Assembly: GCA_903884235.1 (NCBI GenBank)
Contig: CAISEB010000019.1
Coordinates: 1-46,260, forward strand
DNA length: 46,260 bases
DNA from: an uncultured Pseudomonadota bacterium
GTDB lineage: Bacteria; Pseudomonadota; Gammaproteobacteria; Steroidobacterales; Steroidobacteraceae
Reading direction: 5' to 3'
Shown here: one piece after another, positions 40,671 through 46,260 of the stretch
Position numbering within the stretch: position 1 is the first letter of the stretch
Layout: every line of letters starts with the position of its first letter
Translations under genes and position numbers: made by a program
Notes under the pieces: model-generated
Seen by the model: the letters and a program-made list of their open reading frames with translations, nothing else
Database searches by the model: none
Told to the model about the DNA's origin: nothing

Positions 40671-41714
40671 TCAGCATGCTCCGGGACCGGCGATGCGCCA
40701 GGCGACCGTCTCGCCGGCGCGGAACGGCACGAGCACCTCGTCGCCGAATGCGTATGAATCGGGGACGGTCCAGGGCTCCCGCACCAGGGAGATCGCGCCG
40801 GCGTTGCGCGGCAGGCGATAGAAATCCGCGCCATGGAAGCTCGCGAACTCCTCCAGGCGGTCCAGGCGGCCGGCCTGCTCGAAGGCCTCCGCGTAGAGCT
40901 CGATCGCCGCGTGTGCCGAATAGATGCCGGCGCAACCGCATGCGGCCTCCTTGGCGTGGCGGGCGTGCGGTGCGCTGTCCGTGCCGAGGAAGAACTGCGC
41001 GCTGCCGGACGTCGCGGCCGCGACCAGCGCCTCGCGGTGCACCTCGCGCTTCAGGACGGGCAGGCAGTAGTGATGCGGGCGCAGGCCCCCGGCGAAGATC
41101 GCATTGCGGTTCAGCAGCAGGTGCTGCGGCGTGATCGTCGCCGCCACGCGGGCGCCTGACGCGCGGACGAAGTCCACGGCTTCGCGCGTGGTCACGTGCT
41201 CGAACACGACCCGCAGGCGGGGGTGGCGTCGCACCACGTCGGCAAGCACGAGATCGATGAATGCCGCCTCGCGATCGAACACGTCGACGGCCGCATCCGT
41301 CACCTCGCCGTGCACGAGCAGCGGCAGGTCATGCTCCTCGAGCGCGGCCAGTGCGCCGGCGACGTTCGCCAGCGACGTGACGCCGGAGTCCGAATTCGTG
41401 GTCGCGCCGGCCGGGTAGTACTTGAACGCGTGCACGACGCCGCTCGCCTTCGCGCGCGCGACTTCGTCCGTGCTGGTGCGGTCGGTGAGGTACAGCGTCA
41501 TCAGCGGCTCGAACGTGCAGCCCGCCGGCAACGCCGCGACGATGCGCTCGCGGTACGCCGTCGCCGCAGCAGCCGTGGTGACGGGGGGCTTGAGGTTCGG
41601 CATCACGATCGCCCGCCCGAACCGCTCCGCCGTATGGCGCACGACCGCGCCGAGCGCGCTGCCATCTCGCAGGTGCAGGTGCCAGTCGTCGGGGCGGGTG
41701 ATCGTCAGTCTCAT
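40671..41714 (-). CDS. pyrC: Dihydroorotase (class II, PyrC)
   Basis: PyrC makes dihydroorotate in pyrimidine synthesis with a two-zinc centre. Zinc ligands are in [10 protein letters not shown] (two His), FKYYPAG (the lysine that is carboxylated), [11 protein letters not shown] (His) and FEHVTT (His); the catalytic Asp is in GTDSAPH. The 347-residue length is normal for the E. coli type. Its ATG overlaps the stop of the M17 peptidase gene by four bases, and the rnt start follows it closely. Confidence 0.96.
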   Translation of the reverse strand: MRLTITRPDDWHLHLRDGSALGAVVRHTAERFGRAIVMPNLKPPVTTAAAATAYRERIVAALPAGCTFEPLMTLYLTDRTSTDEVARAKASGVVHAFKYYPAGATTNSDSGVTSLANVAGALAALEEHDLPLLVHGEVTDAAVDVFDREAAFIDLVLADVVRRHPRLRVVFEHVTTREAVDFVRASGARVAATITPQHLLLNRNAIFAGGLRPHHYCLPVLKREVHREALVAAATSGSAQFFLGTDSAPHARHAKEAACGCAGIYSAHAAIELYAEAFEQAGRLDRLEEFASFHGADFYRLPRNAGAISLVREPWTVPDSYAFGDEVLVPFRAGETVAWRIAGPGAC

Positions 41715-43234
41715 CGGCGGGCTCGTTCCGGGTGTATCGCGCCCAGGAACGCCGGGCTCGCCAGGAGGCGGGTGGCGAAGCGTACTCCAAAGCCGGTCAT
41801 CGGCGTTGGCACGTGCGCGAGCCCGCCCGTGCGCTCGGCCGCAGACAGGTCGACGTGGACCCAGGGGATGCCGGCACCGACGAATCGGGACAGGAATCGC
41901 GACGCGTAGATGTGATCGCCCTTGCCGTCCAGCAGGCACTGGGCGATGTCTGCGGTGGGGCTGTCGAGATCCTCGTCGAAGTCCTCCGGCATCGGCAGCG
42001 TCCAGACCCGCTCGCCGGACTCGCGCCCCGCGGCCTCCAGCACGTCGCGCAGTGGGCTGAAGTTCGTGAACACGCCGGACATGCGCTCGGTGAGCGCGGT
42101 GACGCAGGAACCCGTGAGCGTCGCGAAGTCGACGATGCACGCCGGCTTCGTGCGCGATGCGATCGCCAGCGTGTCGGCGAGCACCATGCGGCCCTCGGCG
42201 TCGGTGTGCGTGACCTGGATCGTCGTGCCGTCGGCCGCCGTGACGACGTCCTGCTGCGTGTAGGCGTCCGGGCCGATGCGGTTCTCCGCGATCGCGAGCC
42301 ACGCGTCGACCGGATGCGGATACTCGATCGCGGTCAGCGCGCGCAGCGTCGCGAGCGCGACGGCGCTGCCGGCCATGTCGCCGTGCATGTTGAGCATCGA
42401 GCGGGCGGTCTTGATGTCGTGCCCGCCGGTGTCGAAGCACAGGCCCTTGCCGACGAGCGCGACCGGTGCGCGTCCCTTCGCCCCCGGGCCCTTCGGCCGG
42501 TACTGCAGGTGCACGAGGGCGGCATCGCGCCCGGCGCTGCCACGGGCGACGGCAAGGAAGGCGCCGGCGCCGAGGCGACGCAGCGCGCGCTCGTCATGCA
42601 CCGTGATGCGCCAGCCATGGCGGCGCGCGAGGGTCGCGAGCGTGCGGCGGTAGGTAGTCGGGTACAGCACGTTCGGCGGGAGCTGCGTGAGCCAGCGGGC
42701 GAGGTGTGCCGCGGTCTCGACCGCGACCGTTGTCGCAAGGTCGCCGGGGCCGGCCACGTGCACGTGGCTCGGGCGCCACTCGGCGGGCGGGCTCTGCTTG
42801 GCGTGGGGCCGTGATTCGGTGGCGGCGAGCAGCGCGGCGAGCATCGCCTCGCTGGCCGACGTGCCGCTCGCCATCGTCGTGCCATCGAGCGCGAACAGGC
42901 CGACGCGAGCCGGCCGTGCCGCGGCGATCTCGCGGACCATGCGTGCCGCCTGCGTCAGCACCCTGAAGGCCGCCGCGTCCGGGGGCAGCAGCGCCACGAC
43001 GACCCGGACGGGATGCAGGGTGCCGAGGGTGGCGGCGAACTGGCCACCGACCTTGCACTGCAACCGGTCGCGTTCGCGTGCCAGGGCCGCGCCACCGGGC
43101 AGGTTGCCCAGCACCGCGAGCTGGTCCTCGCGCAGCATCACGAGCAGTGCGTCGACCGACCGCATCCATGCGGCATCGGGGACTTTGCGGCTGTGCGTCA
43201 AAACGAACGGCGCCGCCGTGGGAATTAGTTTCAA
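41711..43234 (-). CDS. M17 leucyl aminopeptidase-family protein, TTG start
   Basis: A 507-residue cytosolic metallopeptidase. The C-terminal M17 domain has the metal and catalytic residues in [15 protein letters not shown] and [27 protein letters not shown] and TADIAQCL complete the pattern. It is closer in look to the PepB/“leucyl aminopeptidase family” branch than to E. coli PepA. The start is TTG (43234-43232), with AAGGA seven bases upstream and no better codon. It is divergent from aceE across 90 bases. Confidence 0.88.
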   Translation of the reverse strand: MKLIPTAAPFVLTHSRKVPDAAWMRSVDALLVMLREDQLAVLGNLPGGAALARERDRLQCKVGGQFAATLGTLHPVRVVVALLPPDAAAFRVLTQAARMVREIAAARPARVGLFALDGTTMASGTSASEAMLAALLAATESRPHAKQSPPAEWRPSHVHVAGPGDLATTVAVETAAHLARWLTQLPPNVLYPTTYRRTLATLARRHGWRITVHDERALRRLGAGAFLAVARGSAGRDAALVHLQYRPKGPGAKGRAPVALVGKGLCFDTGGHDIKTARSMLNMHGDMAGSAVALATLRALTAIEYPHPVDAWLAIAENRIGPDAYTQQDVVTAADGTTIQVTHTDAEGRMVLADTLAIASRTKPACIVDFATLTGSCVTALTERMSGVFTNFSPLRDVLEAAGRESGERVWTLPMPEDFDEDLDSPTADIAQCLLDGKGDHIYASRFLSRFVGAGIPWVHVDLSAAERTGGLAHVPTPMTGFGVRFATRLLASPAFLGAIHPERARR

Positions 43235-43248
43235 GCTCGGTCCTTTTC

Positions 43249-43277
43249 TTGACCCACCCAGTTCAAATCCAGATCAT
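43249..43277 (+). promoter_or_regulatory. Possible aceE promoter
   Basis: TTGACC (43249-43254), 17 bases, then GATCAT (43272-43277), with four of six -10 bases matching, about 48 bases before the aceE ATG. No clear PdhR operator was recognised. Confidence 0.4.
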
Positions 43278-43324
43278 ATCGAACTCGACACGGGCGGGTC
43301 GCCCAGAACGGACCGAAACACGAC

Positions 43325-45991
43325 ATGTCGGAAAATCCCAGAGTTCTCGAGGACGCGGATCCGCTGGAGACGCAGGAGTGGCTCGAGTCCATCGATTCGG
43401 TCCTGAAGGCGTATGGCCCGGAGCGGGCACACTTCCTGCTGGAACGCCTGATCGACCACACGCGTCGCGCCGGCGGGCATCTCCCGTTCAAGCCGAACAC
43501 CGCCTACGTCAACTCGATCAGCGCCGCCCACGAACAGCCGTATCCCGGCAATCGCGCGCTCGAGCGCCGGCTCGAGGCGTACATCCGCTGGAACGCGATG
43601 GCGATGGTCGTCGGCGCCAACCGCCAGAGCTCCGAATACGGCGGCCACCTCGCCACCTATGCGTCGTCGGCCACCCTGTATGAAGTGGGCTTCAACCACT
43701 TCTGGCGAGCCGCGAGCGACGCGCACCCCGGGGACATGGTGTTCATGCAGGGGCACTCGAGCCCGGGCATCTACGCCCGCGCGTACCTCGAGGGGCGCCT
43801 GAGCGAGGACCAGCTGCGGGGCTTTCGCCGCGAGGTCGGTGGCGGCGGCCTGTCCTCCTACCCGCACCCGTGGCTGATGCCGCACTTCTGGCAGTTCCCG
43901 ACGGTTTCGATGGGCCTCGGGCCGATGATGGGGATCTTCCAGGCCCGCTTCCAGCGCTACCTCGAGCATCGCGGGCTGCAGAAGCCCTCGGACCGCAAGA
44001 TCTGGTGCTTCCTTGGCGACGGCGAGATGGACGAGCCGGAGTCGATGGGCGCACTGACGATGCCGGTGCGCGAGCGGCTCGACAACCTCGTCTTCGTCAT
44101 CAACTGCAACCTGCAGCGACTCGACGGCCCGGTGCGCGGCAACGGCAAGATCATCCAGGAGCTCGAGGCGGCATTCCTCGGCGCTGGCTGGAACGTCATC
44201 AAGGTCATCTGGGGCTCGCGCTGGGATCCACTGCTCGCGCGCGACCAGAAGGGCCTGTTGCGCCGGCTGATGGAAGAATGCGTCGACGGCGAGTACCAGA
44301 ACTTCAAGGCCAAGGGCGGCGCGTACACCCGCGAACACTTCTTCGGCAAGTACGCGGAGCTTCGCGAGATGGTCGCGAACATGTCCGACGACGAGATCTG
44401 GCGCCTCAACCGCGGCGGGCATGACTTCGTCAAGGTCTGGAACGCCTACGCCGCCGCCATGGCGACCAAGGGGCAGCCGACCGTCATTCTCGCCAAGACC
44501 GTGAAGGGCTTCGGCCTCGGCAAGGCGGGCGAGGCGCTGAACCCGACGCATCAGCAGAAGAAGCTCGACGACGAGGCGCTGCGCGCCTTCCGCGACCGAT
44601 TCAACATCCCGGTCTCCGACGAGGAGATCGCGAACCTGCCGTTCAAGCGGCCCGCGGAGGACAGCGACGAGATGCGCTACCTGCAGGAGCGTCGCGCGTC
44701 CCTCGGCGGCTACCTGCCGCGGCGTCGCACCAGCGCGCCGCCGCTCGTCGTGCCGCCGCTCGAGGCGTTCCAGCCGCTGCTCGAGTCGACGGGCGATCGC
44801 GAGATCTCGACGACGATGGCGTTCGTGCGCCTGCTCGGCATCCTGCTGAAGGACAAGAACCTCTCCAAGCACATCGTGCCGATCGTCCCGGACGAGGCGC
44901 GCACCTTCGGCATGGAGGGCCTGTTCCGCCAGATCGGCATCTATTCGTCGGTCGGCCAGCTGTATACGCCGCAGGACGCCGACCAACTGCTGTCGTACCG
45001 CGAGGACAAGAAGGGTCAGATCCTCGAGGAAGGCATCAACGAGGCCGGGTCCATGGCGTCGTGGATCGCAGCCGCCACGGCCTACTCGAACCACGGCACG
45101 TACATGGTGCCGTTCTACATCTACTACTCGATGTTCGGCTTCCAGCGCACGGGCGACTTCATGTGGGCGGCGGGCGACATGCGCGCACGGGGCTTCCTGC
45201 TGGGCGCGACGGCCGGTCGCACGACGCTCGCCGGCGAGGGCCTGCAGCACCAGGACGGCCACTCGCAGCTCGTGATGAGCGTGATCCCGAACTGCGTGTC
45301 CTATGACCCGGCCTATGCGTACGAGCTCGCGGTGATCATCCATGATGGCATGCGACGCATGTACGTCGAGGAAGAGAGCGTCTTCTACTACCTGACCGTG
45401 ATGAACGAGAACTACGTGCAGCCGGCGATGCCGTCCGGGGTGGAGGCGGGCATCCTCAAGGGGATGTACCTGCTCGACATCGGCGGGCGTGGCAAGGTGC
45501 GCGCGACGCTGCTCGGTTCGGGCACGATCCTGCGCGAGTGCCGCGAGGCGGCACGCATGCTGGAGACCGAGTTCGGCGTGCCGGCGGACGTCTATAGCGT
45601 CACGAGTTTCTCCGAGCTGCGACGCGAGGCGCTCGAGATCGAGCGCCACAACCGGCTGCACCCGTCGGCCAAGCCGAAGGTGCCGTACGTGCGCGAGTGC
45701 CTCGGCGACCGGCCGGGTCCGTTCATCGCCGCGACCGACTACATGAAGATCGTGCCCGACCAGGTCCGCGAGTGGGTCCCCGGGCGCTACGTGGTGCTCG
45801 GCACCGACGGGTTCGGGCGATCGGATGCCCGCGCCGCGCTGCGACGGCACTTCGAGGTCGATCGCTACCACATCGCGGTGGCCGCACTGAAGGCGCTCGC
45901 CGACGAGGGCAAGATCGACGTCCAGACCGTGCACGCGGCCATCGAGAAGTTCGGCATCGACCCGTCGACGCCGAACCCGGCGACGGCCTGA
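43325..45991 (+). CDS. aceE: Pyruvate dehydrogenase E1 component (homodimeric)
   Basis: E1 decarboxylates pyruvate with thiamine diphosphate and acetylates the lipoyl arm of E2. The 888 residues match the homodimeric AceE type: HVSA-like GGHLATYASSATLYEVGFNH, AYLEGRLSEDQLRGFRREVG, TPP-Mg motif FLGDGEMDEPES through VINCNLQRLDGPVRGN, and EGINEAGSMASW with GLQHQDGHS in the pyrimidine domain. Length matches E. coli AceE (887). It is 3 bases before aceF. Such PDH is usual in gammaproteobacteria and many betaproteobacteria. Confidence 0.97.
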   Translation: MSENPRVLEDADPLETQEWLESIDSVLKAYGPERAHFLLERLIDHTRRAGGHLPFKPNTAYVNSISAAHEQPYPGNRALERRLEAYIRWNAMAMVVGANRQSSEYGGHLATYASSATLYEVGFNHFWRAASDAHPGDMVFMQGHSSPGIYARAYLEGRLSEDQLRGFRREVGGGGLSSYPHPWLMPHFWQFPTVSMGLGPMMGIFQARFQRYLEHRGLQKPSDRKIWCFLGDGEMDEPESMGALTMPVRERLDNLVFVINCNLQRLDGPVRGNGKIIQELEAAFLGAGWNVIKVIWGSRWDPLLARDQKGLLRRLMEECVDGEYQNFKAKGGAYTREHFFGKYAELREMVANMSDDEIWRLNRGGHDFVKVWNAYAAAMATKGQPTVILAKTVKGFGLGKAGEALNPTHQQKKLDDEALRAFRDRFNIPVSDEEIANLPFKRPAEDSDEMRYLQERRASLGGYLPRRRTSAPPLVVPPLEAFQPLLESTGDREISTTMAFVRLLGILLKDKNLSKHIVPIVPDEARTFGMEGLFRQIGIYSSVGQLYTPQDADQLLSYREDKKGQILEEGINEAGSMASWIAAATAYSNHGTYMVPFYIYYSMFGFQRTGDFMWAAGDMRARGFLLGATAGRTTLAGEGLQHQDGHSQLVMSVIPNCVSYDPAYAYELAVIIHDGMRRMYVEEESVFYYLTVMNENYVQPAMPSGVEAGILKGMYLLDIGGRGKVRATLLGSGTILRECREAARMLETEFGVPADVYSVTSFSELRREALEIERHNRLHPSAKPKVPYVRECLGDRPGPFIAATDYMKIVPDQVREWVPGRYVVLGTDGFGRSDARAALRRHFEVDRYHIAVAALKALADEGKIDVQTVHAAIEKFGIDPSTPNPATA

Positions 45992-45994
45992 GCC

Positions 45995-46260
45995 ATGGCG
46001 CCCCCGATGCAGATCAAGGTGCCGGACCTCGGTGACTTCAAGGAAGTCGAGGTCGTGGACGTGCTCGTCCGCGAGGGCGACGTCGTGGACGTCGACGCGG
46101 CGCTCGCGACGCTGGAAACCGAAAAGGCGACGATGGACGTCCCGGCCACTGCCGCGGGCCGCATCGTGCGCGTGCTCGTGAAGAAGGGTGACAAGGTCTC
46201 GACCGGCACCGCCATCGTCGAGATCGAGCCGAGTGCCACGGCCGTCGCCGCCGCGGCGAC
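45995..46260 (+). CDS. aceF: Dihydrolipoyl acetyltransferase E2, 5' part only
   Basis: The gene runs off the right edge. The 88 codons present encode a lipoyl domain: MQIKVPDLGDFKEVEVVDVL then TLETEKATMDVPATAAG, where the Lys in EKA is the lipoylated residue, and GDKVSTGTAIVEIEP. An Ala-rich linker begins at the edge. The ATG at 45995 lies directly after the aceE stop. Number of lipoyl domains cannot be seen. Confidence 0.95.
   Translation, partial: MAPPMQIKVPDLGDFKEVEVVDVLVREGDVVDVDAALATLETEKATMDVPATAAGRIVRVLVKKGDKVSTGTAIVEIEPSATAVAAAA

Noticed and set aside
40671-42440. Long frame continuing pyrC upstream to 42440
   Set aside because: The part above 41714 overlaps the M17 peptidase gene in another frame and lacks any dihydroorotase sequence; pyrC starts at 41714.
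43274-45934. 886-codon frame opposite aceE
   Set aside because: Long antisense frames are common in GC-rich coding DNA; aceE on the other strand is a full-length match to its family.

Overview
The window comes from a GC-rich bacterial chromosome, most likely a gammaproteobacterium. The conserved blocks point that way: ispB / rplU-rpmA-obgE, rpsT divergent from murJ-ribF-ileS-lspA-ispH, rnt next to pyrC, a CGFS monothiol glutaredoxin, and a homodimeric-type aceE followed by aceF. GC-rich relatives of the Xanthomonadales, Nevskiales or Steroidobacterales would fit, but I cannot name a genus from sequence alone.

Left part (about 1-13,830): an integrated element with a phage-like replication and packaging core and no visible capsid or tail genes. 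An IS3-family insertion sequence (about 1-1306) has removed or displaced the 5' part of a tyrosine integrase, whose catalytic domain survives to 2121. Then come an integrase-linked unknown gene, an excisionase/AlpA-like regulator (2845-3132) and a winged-helix replication-initiator-like gene (3147-3983). The initiator gene carries, inside its coding sequence, a set of 22-bp palindromic iterons followed by an AT-rich patch with 13-bp tandem repeats, an arrangement like the lambda O gene/ori. A tightly overlapping operon (4298-7935) ends in a 704-residue large-terminase-like protein. That protein lacks the usual Walker A lysine and has an extra C-terminal module resembling a second terminase nuclease half. 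Small unknown genes follow, then a three-gene cassette (10126-12547) ending in a protein with an RNxxxH HEPN-type motif, then an exported protein and a convergent conserved hypothetical. At 13797-13826 lies a 3' fragment of a tRNA-Cys gene, which I read as the right attachment site; the intact tRNA-Cys should lie left of the window.

Boundary (13,830-15,700): a solitary DGQHR/DndB-like gene with its own sigma-70 promoter, then tRNA-Pro(CGG). This gene sits outside the inferred tRNA-Cys element and may be separate cargo.

Right part (15,700-46,260): chromosome. Housekeeping genes cover prenyl diphosphate synthesis, ribosomal proteins and assembly, lipid II flipping, FAD synthesis, Ile-tRNA synthetase, lipoprotein signal peptidase, isoprenoid synthesis and tRNA-Thr(CGT). 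They are followed by a small lipid/specialised-metabolism cluster: a VanZ-like membrane protein, an acyl-AMP ligase fused to a carrier domain, and a cytochrome P450, divergent from a phosphopantetheinyl-transferase-like gene and an acyltransferase. Next come a His-rich CDF metal exporter, a PAS-GGDEF-EAL c-di-GMP protein, nadC, a NarL-type histidine kinase, a PuuD-like membrane protein, DUF1289, grxD, an overlapping M17 peptidase-pyrC-rnt operon read leftward, and aceE-aceF running off the right edge.
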